Counted from the stretch's first letter, positions 52,108-61,994 are shown. The stretch: DNA of 64,000 bases from Desulfovibrionaceae bacterium (GCA_022510785.1 JAFLSV010000002.1:1-64000); one strand, 5' to 3'. Numbers and translations: made by a program. The notes: generated by a model from the sequence alone, not told the origin.

Positions 52108-53049
52108 ATGATGAACGGGCTTGAGCTTGCGCGCGCCTTTTATGCCGCCTGCCGTCCCGCCCTGGTCGCGGCCATGCCGGACATCATGTCCCGGGCCGCC
52201 GCCGGACTTGCGGGCGAAGGTTCGGAATGCCTGGGCTGCGATGACGCCACATCGCGCGATCATGACTTCGGCCCGGCCTTCTGCCTCTGGCTGCCCCGGG
52301 ATCTCCTGCGGGCCGGGGCGCAGCGCATCGAAAGCGTCTTCGCGGCCCTGCCCGCGGAATTTGAAGGTTTGCCCTCGCGCCTGGCCCCGCACGCGCGCCA
52401 GGGCCGGGTGGGCCCCCTGCCGGTGGAGGGTTTTTACGCCTTTTTCACCGGTCTCGACGCGCCTCCGGAAAACTGGCGGCAATGGCTCTCCATTCCGGAG
52501 CACCGGCTTGCCGCCGCCACCAGCGGCGAAGTCTTCGAGGACGCGGACGGCCGCTTCAGCGCCTGGCGCGAGGCTCTTCTCGCCTACTATCCCCGCGATG
52601 TCTGGCTGAAAAAGCTGGCGGGCAGGGCCATGCTCACGGCCCAGGCGGGGCAGTACAACCTGCCGCGCGCCCTGAGCCGGGGGGACGCGGCTTCGGCCAT
52701 GCTGGCGGCGGCGCGCTTCGCGGAATCGGCCCTGGCTCTGGTTTTTCTGCTCAACCGCCGCTATATGCCGTTCTACAAGTGGGCGCCGAAACTCGGGCGC
52801 CAGCTGCCGCTTCTGGGCCCGTCCCTCGGCCGCCTTCTGGATACCCTGGCGGCGCACCCCCTGCGCGGCCCAGGCGATCTGGACGTCACAGATCCGGTGG
52901 AGGAATTTTGCGCCGCTGTGGCGGCGCAGCTGCGGGCCGCCGGCCTCAGCGACGGGGCGGACGCATGGCTGTGGGCCCATGGCCCGCGCATCATGGCCCG
53001 TGTGGAACATGAAGAGATCAGGCGCCTCAACCTTCTGGACGAATCATGA
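52108..53049 (+). CDS. DUF4037 nucleotidyltransferase-like protein
   Basis: The 313-residue protein matches DUF4037. Near the N-terminus the family motif is visible as LGCDDATSRDHDFGPAFCLW (residues 42-61), whose Ser-Arg-Asp-His-Asp core resembles the active site of nucleotidyltransferase-fold proteins such as kanamycin nucleotidyltransferases. The rest is helical, with YYPRDVWLKKLAGRAML and ARFAESALALVFLLNRRYMP. GGAGG lies ten bases before two adjacent ATGs; the first is used. Its last codons overlap the TPR gene by four bases. The reaction and target are unknown. Confidence 0.82.
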   Translation: MMNGLELARAFYAACRPALVAAMPDIMSRAAAGLAGEGSECLGCDDATSRDHDFGPAFCLWLPRDLLRAGAQRIESVFAALPAEFEGLPSRLAPHARQGRVGPLPVEGFYAFFTGLDAPPENWRQWLSIPEHRLAAATSGEVFEDADGRFSAWREALLAYYPRDVWLKKLAGRAMLTAQAGQYNLPRALSRGDAASAMLAAARFAESALALVFLLNRRYMPFYKWAPKLGRQLPLLGPSLGRLLDTLAAHPLRGPGDLDVTDPVEEFCAAVAAQLRAAGLSDGADAWLWAHGPRIMARVEHEEIRRLNLLDES

Positions 53050-53990
53050 CCGGCACGCGCACGGATACTTCCCGGGCGGACGCTGTCCGCCGCGCGCTTG
53101 AGCTTCTCGGTCAGGGCCGCGCGGCCGAGGCGGAGCGCGAGCTTACGGCCCTGGCCGGGGCGCCGTGGGGCATGGAGCCGGACGATGTGCGGCTGCGCGT
53201 CCATGTCCTGGACGGATTGGGGCGCGCGCGCTTTGCCCTGCGCGATCCGGAAGGAGGGATCGCGGCCCTGCGCATGGCGGTGGACTGCCTGACGGTCGCC
53301 GGCGCATCCGCAGACGGGCACGCTCCCCAGGCTCCGCCGGAGTTCTCCTCCTCTCCATTTTTTGCGGGCGCCGCGTCTCCCGCGCCCGGGCGCGACGACC
53401 TTCTGCCGCTGCGCTGCCGGGCGCTCCAGAATTTGTGCTTTGCCCTGTCCGAGACCGGCGCCGTGGAGGAAAGCGCGGCCGTGGGCGGGGAGGCGGCCCG
53501 GCTTGCCGAAGCGCTTTTTGGTTCGCGCTCGCCGGAGCTTGCGGGCGCGCTGCTGCGGCTTTCGGCAGCTGCCTATCGCGGGCGCGACCTTGCCGCCGCC
53601 GAGGCGCTCATCCGGCGGGCCATGAGCATCTGGCAGGCCCAGCCCGGCCCCGTGCCCGAGCAGGTGGGCACCTGCCTGAACAACCTCGGCCGCATCCATG
53701 AGGAGCGCGGCGACAGGGCGGCGGGCATCGCGTTCCACCGCCAGGCCGTGGAATTTCGCCGCACGCTGCCCCGGCGTGAGGATCTGGCCTTTTCGCTGGG
53801 AAATCTCGGGGTCGCGCTCGCGCAGGACGGCCAGTGGCGCGAAGCGTGCGCGGCGCTGGAGGAAGCTCTGGAGCTCTACGCCTCCCTCGGCGGGGAAGAT
53901 GATCCCGACGCGCGGGGCTATGCGGCGAATCTGGCCGTCTGCCGCCGCGCCCTGAATGCGGATACAAACTCAGGAGAGACTCATGAATGA
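53046..53990 (+). CDS. Tetratricopeptide-repeat protein
   Basis: The 314-residue protein consists of TPR-like helical pairs. Clear units are VRRALELLGQGRAAEAEREL at the N-terminus and, towards the C-terminus, PEQVGTCLNNLGRIHEERGD, DLAFSLGNLGVALAQDGQWR and EACAALEEALELYASLGGED. A low-complexity Ala/Pro stretch separates the first pair. No signal peptide is seen, so it is a cytoplasmic scaffold. It overlaps the DUF4037 gene by four bases and the DUF4125 gene by eight, and must be made together with them. Confidence 0.85.
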   Translation: MTGTRTDTSRADAVRRALELLGQGRAAEAERELTALAGAPWGMEPDDVRLRVHVLDGLGRARFALRDPEGGIAALRMAVDCLTVAGASADGHAPQAPPEFSSSPFFAGAASPAPGRDDLLPLRCRALQNLCFALSETGAVEESAAVGGEAARLAEALFGSRSPELAGALLRLSAAAYRGRDLAAAEALIRRAMSIWQAQPGPVPEQVGTCLNNLGRIHEERGDRAAGIAFHRQAVEFRRTLPRREDLAFSLGNLGVALAQDGQWREACAALEEALELYASLGGEDDPDARGYAANLAVCRRALNADTNSGETHE

Positions 53991-54522
53991 CAACGCTGAG
54001 CGCGACGCGCTCCTGGATGAAATCATTGACCGCGAGCTGGCCATGTTTCTGGCAACGCCCAATGAAGGCGGCGTTTCCGCCTGCCAGCAGCGGCCCGAAA
54101 CCTTCCGCGTCATGCGGCACATGGCCCATGTGACGCACGATGACGCCACGCTGCGCTCGTATCTTGTGGATCTGCTCGATGCGGAAATCAGCGGCCGCAA
54201 TTTCATGCTGGAAAAATACGCGCGCATGGACGACAGGCTGCCCCCGCTTTCGGACAGCCCTCTTCTGGATGAAATCGCCGACGCGGAAAACACGTTTATG
54301 GAAGAGGCGGCGCGGCTGCGGCCGGATCGCGTCAAGCGCAATGGCTCCGGCATGTTCCGCCATTACCTGCGCTGCGAGCTGGAAACCCTTTCGCCCGGAA
54401 CCCTTGAGCTCTATGCGCGGGAAGTGAGGCGCGCGCAGGAGGAAGGCCGCAATCTTGTGCTGGAGCGGCACGAGTGGCTGGCCCGCCATCTGGATTCCCG
54501 CGCGAAGGGCTCTGCCGGGTAA
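53983..54522 (+). CDS. DUF4125 family protein
   Basis: The 179-residue helical protein matches DUF4125. Characteristic tracts are LLDEIIDRELAMFLATPNEG and RPETFRVMRHMAHVTHDD in the first half and LYAREVRRAQEEGRNLVLER near the end. AGGAG lies six bases before the ATG at 53983; nine earlier codons in frame lack a ribosome binding site. The gene overlaps the TPR gene by eight bases. DUF4125 and DUF4037 proteins are often neighbours, but no function is known to me. No membrane segment or catalytic motif is apparent. Confidence 0.82.
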   Translation: MNDNAERDALLDEIIDRELAMFLATPNEGGVSACQQRPETFRVMRHMAHVTHDDATLRSYLVDLLDAEISGRNFMLEKYARMDDRLPPLSDSPLLDEIADAENTFMEEAARLRPDRVKRNGSGMFRHYLRCELETLSPGTLELYAREVRRAQEEGRNLVLERHEWLARHLDSRAKGSAG

Positions 54523-54604
54523 GAATTTTGGGGGTTCGCCTCTTTTTCCGGCTCTGAATCCGCGCCTGCGTCCGCGCCGGGGTATGAGCGAATCCGGGAG
54601 CCGC

Positions 54605-55291
54605 CTATTTTTTTTCCGCCGAAACCAGGGCTTCGGCGAAGGCTTCGGCGCTGGCCTTGACCCAGGCCGCGTCGTCGGCCGGAAAGGGGTCGCTGATCAG
54701 GGACGAGGCGGTGACAAAGAGCACCCTGTCGTTCACCAGCACCGCGCATGTGGCCATGAGCGCGGCCACGGGCGCATCCGTGCCGAAAACCTGCATGAAG
54801 ACGCGGCCTTCGGCGTGTTCGCTGTGAATGGGCTCCAGCAGCAGCGGCGTGCCGGCCCCGCCGGCCTCAAGCAGCGCCGAGTTGAGCGCCGTCCAGTCCT
54901 TCAGCGCCTCGTCCGGCACGGCTTCATACCCCGCCCAGGCGCCTTCCAGGGAACGGGCCATAAGCTCCAGCGCCTTTCTGTCCCAGGCCTGGTTTTCGCC
55001 ATCCTTTACGGCGTAGAGCGAGACCTGCCGGGTCACTTCTTCCGGCCGCCCTTCGGCGTAACGCTGGGCGTCGTCGTCGGGCAGATAGAGGCGGAGCAGC
55101 ACGCCGTCCGGAACGGCCTCGTCCTGGGTGGCCTGGAACAGCCGTGGCGCCGTTTGGGTGGCATCCGCAAAGCCCACCGGGGGGCGGATGTCCAGCTTCA
55201 GGCCGCCGTAGGCCGGCGCGCCGCCGAGCGCGGCGTGGGGCAGGAGCAGCAGGGCCAGAAGAACAAAGGGCGCGGCACACGCACGCATCAT
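54605..55291 (-). CDS. Secreted hypothetical protein
   Basis: The 228-residue protein has a clear signal peptide (MRACAAPFVLLALLLLPHAA, cleavage near ALG-GAP), so it is exported to the periplasm or outer membrane. The mature part has alternating beta and helical segments (TGTPLLLEPIHSEHAEGRVF-like, then FGTDAPVAALMATCAVLVND) and no cysteine-rich or repeat pattern. I recognise no family. It is convergent with the DUF4125 gene and lies 103 bases downstream of iorB. Confidence 0.6.
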   Translation of the reverse strand: MMRACAAPFVLLALLLLPHAALGGAPAYGGLKLDIRPPVGFADATQTAPRLFQATQDEAVPDGVLLRLYLPDDDAQRYAEGRPEEVTRQVSLYAVKDGENQAWDRKALELMARSLEGAWAGYEAVPDEALKDWTALNSALLEAGGAGTPLLLEPIHSEHAEGRVFMQVFGTDAPVAALMATCAVLVNDRVLFVTASSLISDPFPADDAAWVKASAEAFAEALVSAEKK

Positions 55292-55394
55292 GCGGCCTCC
55301 TCGGGGGTATCGCCGTCATCGTGTCTGCCCGGGCGGACGACAAGCCGGCGCTGTGGATGCGGTGTTCCCTTCGGGGAAAGGGCGCCGCCCGGCT

Positions 55395-56006
55395 TCAGAG
55401 CGCGGCCCCCGGGCTGGGCAGGCCCGCGGCCAGACCGGCGTCAAAGCAGGCCAGATTTTTGTCCAGAAAGGCGGCCTTGGTGCCCCGGGCGATGGCCTCG
55501 CGCTGGGCGTCGGCGGGCATGGGCATTTCGCCCGTGGCATACAGCGCCCCCAGCATGACCATGTTCAGGCCGAGGGGATTGCCCTGTTCCAGGGCAATTT
55601 TTCTGCCGTCAAAGGCCAGCACCCGCCCGCAGTGGGAGCGCAGGTATTCCACCAGGCTCTCCACAGGCGGGTAGGCGCTGCCGTCGCCGCTGGGGCTGAA
55701 GGGCTTGACCGCCGAGGTGGAGCTGACAATGAGGCTCTGCCTGTGGACTTTGTTCAGCGCGCGCACGGCTTCCAATGGCTCAAAGGCCAGCAGAATATCG
55801 GCGCAGGCGTCGGCAATGGTGGGGCTGGCCGCGCCGCCCAGCACCACGGTGGATTCCACCACGCCGCCGCGCTGGGCCATGCCGTGGGTTTCGCTCAGCA
55901 ACACGGGCACGCCCGCGATCAGGGCCGCCTCGCCCACCAGCTTGGCGGCCAGCACATTGCCCTGGCCGCCCACGCCCACACAATATATTTTCAGCGTTTT
56001 CATCAC
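55395..56006 (-). CDS. iorB: Indolepyruvate:ferredoxin oxidoreductase beta subunit
   Basis: The 203-residue subunit pairs with IorA to oxidise aryl pyruvates (from Trp, Phe, Tyr) to aryl-acetyl-CoA with ferredoxin as acceptor. The gamma-domain tracts KIYCVGVGGQGNVLAAKLVG at residues 5-24 and SETHGMAQRGGVVESTVVLG near 40-60 are diagnostic. The start is nine bases after the iorA stop, so both form one operon. A thioester from this reaction is the product the PaaK-type ligase at 20 kb also handles. Confidence 0.95.
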   Translation of the reverse strand: MMKTLKIYCVGVGGQGNVLAAKLVGEAALIAGVPVLLSETHGMAQRGGVVESTVVLGGAASPTIADACADILLAFEPLEAVRALNKVHRQSLIVSSTSAVKPFSPSGDGSAYPPVESLVEYLRSHCGRVLAFDGRKIALEQGNPLGLNMVMLGALYATGEMPMPADAQREAIARGTKAAFLDKNLACFDAGLAAGLPSPGAAL

Positions 56007-56015
56007 AGCTTCCTT

Positions 56016-57893
56016 TTACTTCACGGGAACAATGGCCCGCCGCGGGCACACCTGGGCGCACACGGCGCAGCCGCTGCACAGGCCCGGATCAATGACCACG
56101 CTGTCGCCGTCGGGCTGGAAGGCCGGGCATCCATATTCCTTAATACAGCGGCCGCAGTGGTCACAGCGGTTCTGATCCACGCCGAACACAGGCTTTGTTC
56201 CCCTGCCGCCCTGGCGCCTGTTGTGCAGGGGGCAGGGTTCGCGGGCGATAATCACGGACAGGCCGTCGTAATCCAGAGCTTCGCGCACGGCGGCTTCCAT
56301 TTTTTTGAGGTTGGCGGGCCTGACCACCTGCACATGCGGAACGCCCATGGCCCGGCACACGGCGGCGGCGTCGATGGGGGTCAGTCCGGCCATGGCCGCG
56401 CGCGGGTCGCGCGCGGGATCGAGCGTGGGTGACGGCTGGTGCCCGGTCATGGCGGTCACTTCGTTGTCCAGGATGATCAGGGTGTACTTGTGGCCGTTAT
56501 AGACGGCGCTGGCTATGCCCGTCAGGCCGGAGTGGAAGAAGGTGCTGTCGCCGATAAAGGCCACTATTTTCTGGCCGGTTCCCTCAATGGCGTGGGCCAT
56601 GCCGCAGGGCATACTGGCCGAGGCCCCCATGCACAGGATGCTGTCGGCCAGGGACAGGGGCGGGGCGTAGCCCAGCGAATAACAGCCGATGTCGTTGGGG
56701 AACACCACGTCGCGTCCCTCGCAGGCCTTTTTGACCGCATAGTAGGACATGCGGTGCGGACACCCCGGGCAGAGATTGGGCGGACGCACGGGCAGGGGAG
56801 GCCTGTCGGCAATGTCCAGCCTGGCCGGAGCGCTGTACGGCGCGTTGAAGAAAAGGGCGACGGCTTCGCGCACCATGTCGGAATCGTATTCATACAGGCG
56901 GGACAGCCTGCCCACGCCCTTGCCCTTAATGGGAAGCGTCAGGGCATTTTCCTGGGCCAGAGCCTTCAGATGCTGTTCCAGCACGGGTTCCAGCTCTTCC
57001 ACCACCAGAATTTTGCGCCTGCCGCGCATGAAGTTCAGCAGTGCCTCGTCGGGTTCGGGGTAGCTGAAGCCCACGCGGAACACGGCCGCCGTCTCCTCCA
57101 GCCCCAAATCCCGCACGGCATCCATCACATAGGCGGCGCTGACGCCGCTGGTCACCACGCCGTAAGGGGCGTCCGCCGGGCCACTCACGGTATTGAAGGG
57201 CGAGCCGTTGCTCGCGCGCGCGGCCCTGTCCAGCCTGTCCAGCAATTTTTTGTGCATGCCTCTTGCGTTGGCGGGCAGGCAGACAAAATCTTTGGGAGAT
57301 TTTTCCAGCCGCCGGGCGCTGGGGGGCTTTTTCACCTCTCCCAGCTCCACCACGCCGCGCATATGGGCGATGCGCGTGGTGGAACGCACCATGACCGGCA
57401 GCCCCAGCTCGTGCGACAGGCGGAAGGCTTCCACGGTCATATCCTTCATGTCCTGGGCGGACGAGGGCTCAAACAGGGGCATGCCGAACAGGCGGGCATA
57501 GGCGCGGTTGTCCTGCTCGTTCTGGCTGGAAAAGAGGCTGGGGTCGTCGGCGTTGTAGACGACCAGCGCGCCGCGCACGCCGAGATAGGCCAGGGTGGCC
57601 AGCGGGTCGGCCGCCACGTTCAGGCCCACATGCTTCATGGAGGTCAGGGTATTGAAGCCGGCTATGGCCGCTCCCGCCGCCGCTTCCAGCGATACCTTCT
57701 CGTTGGCGCCGAACTCCATGCGGAAGGGCGCTTCCCGCTGCAGCGAAAAGAGCAGGGTGGAAACCTCGGAGGATGGCGTGCCGGGGTAGGAGCACGCGAA
57801 ATTCAGGCCCGCTTCATACGCGCCGCGCACAAGGGCCTCGTTGCCCATGAGAAGCAGGCGCTTGCCCGGGGCATCTTCCAGCAGATGATTCAT
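56016..57893 (-). CDS. iorA: Indolepyruvate:ferredoxin oxidoreductase alpha subunit
   Basis: The 625-residue catalytic subunit binds thiamine pyrophosphate. The N-terminal domain has LLMGNEALVRGAYEAGLNFA and YPGTPSSEV; the TPP domain has CPGCPHRMSYYAVK and DNEVTAMTGHQPSP near residues 375-500. Two [4Fe-4S] clusters are bound at the C-terminus by CDHCGRCIKEYGCPAF and CSGCAVCAQVCPRRAI. AAGGA lies before the ATG. Together with iorB it ferments aromatic amino acids in the cytoplasm and reduces ferredoxin. Confidence 0.96.
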   Translation of the reverse strand: MNHLLEDAPGKRLLLMGNEALVRGAYEAGLNFACSYPGTPSSEVSTLLFSLQREAPFRMEFGANEKVSLEAAAGAAIAGFNTLTSMKHVGLNVAADPLATLAYLGVRGALVVYNADDPSLFSSQNEQDNRAYARLFGMPLFEPSSAQDMKDMTVEAFRLSHELGLPVMVRSTTRIAHMRGVVELGEVKKPPSARRLEKSPKDFVCLPANARGMHKKLLDRLDRAARASNGSPFNTVSGPADAPYGVVTSGVSAAYVMDAVRDLGLEETAAVFRVGFSYPEPDEALLNFMRGRRKILVVEELEPVLEQHLKALAQENALTLPIKGKGVGRLSRLYEYDSDMVREAVALFFNAPYSAPARLDIADRPPLPVRPPNLCPGCPHRMSYYAVKKACEGRDVVFPNDIGCYSLGYAPPLSLADSILCMGASASMPCGMAHAIEGTGQKIVAFIGDSTFFHSGLTGIASAVYNGHKYTLIILDNEVTAMTGHQPSPTLDPARDPRAAMAGLTPIDAAAVCRAMGVPHVQVVRPANLKKMEAAVREALDYDGLSVIIAREPCPLHNRRQGGRGTKPVFGVDQNRCDHCGRCIKEYGCPAFQPDGDSVVIDPGLCSGCAVCAQVCPRRAIVPVK

Positions 57894-58292
57894 GGCATTT
57901 CCTTATAAAAAATAAGCGTTCCTTTACCTTGCCCCAGACAGGGGCGCTTGTCCAGACATGGCCGCGGCTGCCCCGGCCGGATATGGCCGGGCCGCGGCCC
58001 GGTGCGCGTCCTGTTCCAGCCTGTGCGGCACGCGCTGCCCTGGTTCCCGCCGCGAGCTGCCCGCTGCCGCTTGCGGTGGGTTTTGCGCGCTTTTGTGCGG
58101 ATGGACTTGCCCCCGCCCGCGGGAGTTCCGGCGGGAAAGCGCGGAGAAAAGATCAGCCCGGGCAAGAAAAACTGACGCTCCACATCTAAATATTTAAAAA
58201 AAAGCGGCGATACGTTTTGTGTATTTCCATGGAGGCCCGCGAGGGCAGCCTGGGTGGACGGGAAACGGTTGCGCCTGTGCTCGCATGGCATG
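57894..58292. other. Intergenic between iorA and the chemoreceptor gene
   Basis: The two genes diverge. Frames in this GC-rich stretch lack starts, ribosome binding sites or domains. A hairpin GCCCC/GGGGC (57941-57956) lies near iorA, and an AT-rich run at 58180-58205 may hold a promoter element, but no convincing consensus was found there. Confidence 0.4.
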
Positions 58293-58321
58293 TTGACGTG
58301 TATGCGCCGCCGTGATAAAAA
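58293..58321 (+). promoter_or_regulatory. Candidate promoter of the chemoreceptor gene
   Basis: TTGACG (58293-58298) and TAAAAA (58316-58321) are 17 bases apart. The -10 region also reads GCCGTGATAA, close to the flagellar sigma-28 -10 consensus GCCGATAA, so a sigma-28 promoter is an alternative. The gene starts 40 bases downstream. Confidence 0.4.
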
Positions 58322-58360
58322 ACCACAGTTCTTTTAGACAGATTGTCAGGAGAAGCACGG

Positions 58361-60079
58361 ATGAAATTGTCGAGCAAACTTACCTTGGCTATGGGGATTG
58401 TGATCCTGCTCCTTGGCGGGGCTGGCGTTTTCGGTTTGATCCAGTTGAACGCCTTCAACAAGGAGATCCGGGACATCGTGGACGGCTGGATGCCGCGTTC
58501 CATCCAGGCCGAAGGGCTGACCGCCACCAGCACAAATTTCCGCCTGCATCAGGTGCAGACCGTGACGGCCACCACGGCCCGCGGCAAAAGAGAGTATGAA
58601 ACTCTCATGCAGGGCGATGCGAAAACTCTGGTGGAAAACGCCCAGGCCCTGCAGGCCTCCCTGGATAACGAGGAAAGCGCGCGCCTGTACGACGGGATTA
58701 AAACCGCCTGGTACAAGTACATGGAAACCTCGGAAAGGATCGCGGCCCTGGCCAGTGAGAACCGCGTTGACGAGGCCATGAGCATCCTTGAAAATCAGGG
58801 CCAGGTCGAATACCGCGCCGTTGCGGCCGAACTGAAAAAGATGGCGGAATTTCAGGTTGCCGGCGCCAATGCCGCCGCTGAAAATGCCAGCGTCCTGTAT
58901 CAGCGCGCCACCACCATCGTCAGCTCCGTCCTGGCCGTATCCGTCCTCATCGGCATCATTCTGGCCATCTGGATTATCCGCAATACCCTTGGCCAGCTTG
59001 GCAAGGATCCCGGCGAGCTTCAGCTTCTGGCCAAGGACGTGGCCGGCGGCAACCTCGATATCCACAAGGATGCCAAGGCTGTGGGCGTGTACGCCGAAAT
59101 CCTCACCATGGTGGAAAGCCTGAAGGGGCATATCCAGAACGCCGAGCGCGAAACCGCGAACGCGCGGGAAGCCATGGCGAAGGCCGACGAAGCCAGCAGG
59201 GACGCCCAGGCCAAGCGCGACAACATTATGATGGCGGCCGAACGCCTGGAAGAAGTGGCCAGCATTGTGTCCTCGGCTTCCACGCAGCTGGCGGCGCAGA
59301 TTGAGCAGTCCGACCGCGGCGCGGCGGAACAGGCGAACCGCGTGTCCGAAACGGCCACAGCCATGAACGAAATGAACGCCACCGTGGTGGAAGTGGCCCG
59401 CAACGCCGGCACCGCCGCCGAAATGTCGGCCACCACGAGAGAAAAGGCCGAACAGGGCGCCCGCGTGGTGAGCGAGGCTGTGAACGGCATCCGCCAGGTG
59501 CAGGAAGTGTCCCTGGCCCTGAAGGACGATATGTCCAAGCTGAGCGAAAACGCCCAGGCCATCAGTCAGATTATGGCCGTGATTTCCGATATCGCTGACC
59601 AGACCAACCTGCTGGCCCTGAACGCGGCCATCGAAGCGGCCCGCGCGGGCGAGGCCGGACGCGGGTTCGCCGTGGTGGCCGACGAAGTGCGCAACCTGGC
59701 TGAAAAGACCATGGCGTCCACCACGGACGTCGGCAACGCCATCAAGACCATTCAGGACAGCGTGACCAAGAGCATGAACCAGATGGATCACGCGGTCACC
59801 ATGGTTGAGCAGGCGACCGAACTGGCCACCAGCTCCGGCGAGGCTCTGGAAGAAATCGTGAGCATGGTGGACAGCACGGCTGACCAGGTGCATGGCATTG
59901 CCACCGCCAGTGAGGAACAGTCGGCCTCCAGTGAAGAGATCACCCGCTCCATTGACCAGGTTCGCACCATTTCCAGCGAAACGGCGCAGGCCATGCAGGA
60001 AGCGGCCAAGGCCGTGTCCGACCTGGCCAACCAGGCCCAGGTTCTCGCGAGCCTCATCGACGATATGAAGCGCTCATAA
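58361..60079 (+). CDS. Methyl-accepting chemotaxis protein
   Basis: The 572-residue chemoreceptor has transmembrane helices at about residues 7-27 and 181-203 around a periplasmic four-helix-bundle sensor (4HB/TarH-like). A HAMP-like linker follows, then the long coiled-coil signalling domain. The conserved hairpin tip [20 protein letters not shown] and [20 protein letters not shown] are present and bind CheA/CheW. No C-terminal NWETF-like pentapeptide is seen. AGGAG lies nine bases before the ATG at 58361. The ligand is unknown. Confidence 0.94.
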   Translation: MKLSSKLTLAMGIVILLLGGAGVFGLIQLNAFNKEIRDIVDGWMPRSIQAEGLTATSTNFRLHQVQTVTATTARGKREYETLMQGDAKTLVENAQALQASLDNEESARLYDGIKTAWYKYMETSERIAALASENRVDEAMSILENQGQVEYRAVAAELKKMAEFQVAGANAAAENASVLYQRATTIVSSVLAVSVLIGIILAIWIIRNTLGQLGKDPGELQLLAKDVAGGNLDIHKDAKAVGVYAEILTMVESLKGHIQNAERETANAREAMAKADEASRDAQAKRDNIMMAAERLEEVASIVSSASTQLAAQIEQSDRGAAEQANRVSETATAMNEMNATVVEVARNAGTAAEMSATTREKAEQGARVVSEAVNGIRQVQEVSLALKDDMSKLSENAQAISQIMAVISDIADQTNLLALNAAIEAARAGEAGRGFAVVADEVRNLAEKTMASTTDVGNAIKTIQDSVTKSMNQMDHAVTMVEQATELATSSGEALEEIVSMVDSTADQVHGIATASEEQSASSEEITRSIDQVRTISSETAQAMQEAAKAVSDLANQAQVLASLIDDMKRS

Positions 60080-60082
60080 ACC

Positions 60083-60108
60083 TTTCGGACATTTTCATCC
60101 GTCCGAAA
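60083..60108 (+). terminator. Small hairpin after the chemoreceptor gene
   Basis: An 8-bp stem (60083-60090 with 60101-60108) closes a loop of ten bases just after the stop codon. No T-run follows, so it is probably an mRNA stabiliser or a weak terminator. Confidence 0.4.
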
Positions 60109-60134
60109 GAGGGGAGAGATCCTCCCCGCTTTAC

Positions 60135-60166
60135 AGGCCGAAGGGAATCCCCCATCCCTTCGGCCT
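60135..60166 (+). terminator. Terminator hairpin after the chemoreceptor gene
   Basis: A perfect 12-bp stem (AGGCCGAAGGGA at 60135-60146 with its complement at 60155-60166) with an eight-base loop is followed by GTTCC. The T-run is poor. It lies between the convergent chemoreceptor and ABC ATPase genes and can serve both. Confidence 0.6.
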
Positions 60167-60249
60167 GTTCCGTCCGCAGCGGCGGCCTGCTGGGGCGAAG
60201 GGGGTACGGCATGCGCTTCCCTTGCCATCGCAAGGGCGGTGAATCAGGA

Positions 60250-61959
60250 TTAATGCCGCGCCAGCGGCCCGCATTCGACCATATACCCCCGCTCAAGGCG
60301 CGCTATATGCGTGCTGGAGGGCAGGCGATCCTCGGCATGGTGGCTGACCAGCACGGTGTGCAGCCCGGCGGCCATGCGCTCTTCCAGAATATCGATCATG
60401 GCCGCGCGGCTGGAGGAGTCCAGGCCGGAAAACGGCTCGTCCAGCAGCAGGAGCTCCGGCCCGCCGGCAAGAGCCCTGCCCAGCAATGCCTTCCGGGCCT
60501 GACCCGTGGACAGGCTGCGGAAGGGCCGCTCCGCCAGCTCCGCGAGACCCAGCGCATCCAGCAGCCGCGCCGTTTCCGCGCGCTCGGCCGGCTTTGCGTC
60601 ACGGTACACGCCCACGGCCCCGTCAAAGCCCGAAAAAATGATATCCGCCGTGGATTCATTGTAGCTGTATTCGGCCTGGAAGCGATCCGAAACCAGACGT
60701 ATCCCGCGCCGGATCTGGGCCAGATCGGGGTTGGCGCCCCCATGGCGCGGCAGATGGCGCGTCAGTTCGCCGCCCACGGCGACAAACTCGTCTCCCAGCA
60801 AGAGGCGGAGCAGGGTGGACTTGCCCGCGCCGTTACCGCCGCAAAGCACCCATTGCTCGCCGGGGCGGATTTCCCAGTCCACGCCGTGCAGCACCTCCAC
60901 GCGATCCACAAATACCGTGACCCGCCGCAGCACAATATGCGGGCCGCCCGTCCGCCCGTCCCCGTTCTTGTGTCCGGCGCCCGGGCCGTCCGGCGGGGTG
61001 CCTGCCTTGCCGTTTGGGCCGCTCGTTCCGAAGCGCGCAGGGCGTTCAGGGCGGGGCGGCGAGTCTTCCAAAGCCTCCGTGTCGTCCGTGACGGGGGCGT
61101 CCGCGTCGAGAGGCCGGGGGCCGCGCAGAACACCCGCATGGAGGCTGATTACCCGCTGGATAAAGCCGGGCAGGCGCGGGCGGTGGGTGCTGAGAATCAG
61201 GGTCGGCGGAGCGGGCAGTTCCGCCAGGGCCTCCAGATGCATGAGGAAGGCGCGGCGTGTGGGCGTATCCAGTCCGTCGGCGGCCTCATCCAGCAGCAGC
61301 AGTTCCGGCTTTCGCACCAGGGCGCGCATGAGCAGGGCAAGCCGAAGCTGGCCCTGCGACATGGCGTCCGCCCGCTGCTTCAGCAGGTTTTCGGCCCGGA
61401 AGCGGCGGGCCATGCCCAGAACCTCGCCGTGCTGTTCCTCTGTGGGCTCGCGGTAGAGCAGGGCGTCGTCCCAGTACCCGGCGAGAATGAGGTCTTCGCC
61501 CCGTATGGGCCAGCCCTGGCGGATGTAGCGTTCCTGCAGGGCCGGCGAGACCAGGGCGCTCATACCGCGTCCGGTCAGGGGGCTGTCGTCGCCCGCGTCG
61601 ATTCCTCTCCAGGGGGCTTCTTCCCGCGTATTTTCGTCCCGCGCGGCCTCTCCCCGGGGTGGAGCTCCGGCGCTCTCTCCGCGTGTGTCCCGGCCGCCCG
61701 TTCCGCCTGCGGCTCCGTCCTCGTCCGCGCCCCCCGCCCCGCCCGTGCCGGCGGGGAACCAGAACACGGAACCGCCCCCCTTCTGATCCGGCCGGACTTC
61801 GCCGCGCAGCAGGCGCAGCAGCGTGGATTTGCCCGCGCCGTTGGGGCCGAGCAGGGCCAGATGCTCGCCCCGGCGCACGGTGAGGCTTATATCCCGCAGG
61901 GCGACCGTCCCGCCCAGGGTGACGGTGACGTGGGAGGCGGTGACCAGGGGGCGGGGCAT
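60250..61959 (-). CDS. Duplicated ABC ATPase (ModF/PhrA-like) with low-complexity inserts
   Basis: The 569-residue soluble protein carries two ABC ATPase domains. The first has Walker [10 protein letters not shown] (about residue 37), signature [10 protein letters not shown] and Walker [13 protein letters not shown]; the second has GGNGAGKST (about 360), [13 protein letters not shown] and [12 protein letters not shown]. The first signature (MSQGQ) deviates from LSGGQ. Two Gly/Asp/Ala-rich inserts interrupt it: one in domain 1 (about residues 58-115) and one between the domains (about 275-345). The order is like ModF, but no permease gene is adjacent, so its partner or non-transport role is open. 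Confidence 0.85.
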   Translation of the reverse strand: MPRPLVTASHVTVTLGGTVALRDISLTVRRGEHLALLGPNGAGKSTLLRLLRGEVRPDQKGGGSVFWFPAGTGGAGGADEDGAAGGTGGRDTRGESAGAPPRGEAARDENTREEAPWRGIDAGDDSPLTGRGMSALVSPALQERYIRQGWPIRGEDLILAGYWDDALLYREPTEEQHGEVLGMARRFRAENLLKQRADAMSQGQLRLALLMRALVRKPELLLLDEAADGLDTPTRRAFLMHLEALAELPAPPTLILSTHRPRLPGFIQRVISLHAGVLRGPRPLDADAPVTDDTEALEDSPPRPERPARFGTSGPNGKAGTPPDGPGAGHKNGDGRTGGPHIVLRRVTVFVDRVEVLHGVDWEIRPGEQWVLCGGNGAGKSTLLRLLLGDEFVAVGGELTRHLPRHGGANPDLAQIRRGIRLVSDRFQAEYSYNESTADIIFSGFDGAVGVYRDAKPAERAETARLLDALGLAELAERPFRSLSTGQARKALLGRALAGGPELLLLDEPFSGLDSSSRAAMIDILEERMAAGLHTVLVSHHAEDRLPSSTHIARLERGYMVECGPLARH

Positions 61960-61994
61960 GGCGTCATTCCTGCGGCTGTCCGGCCCGGGCCGGC

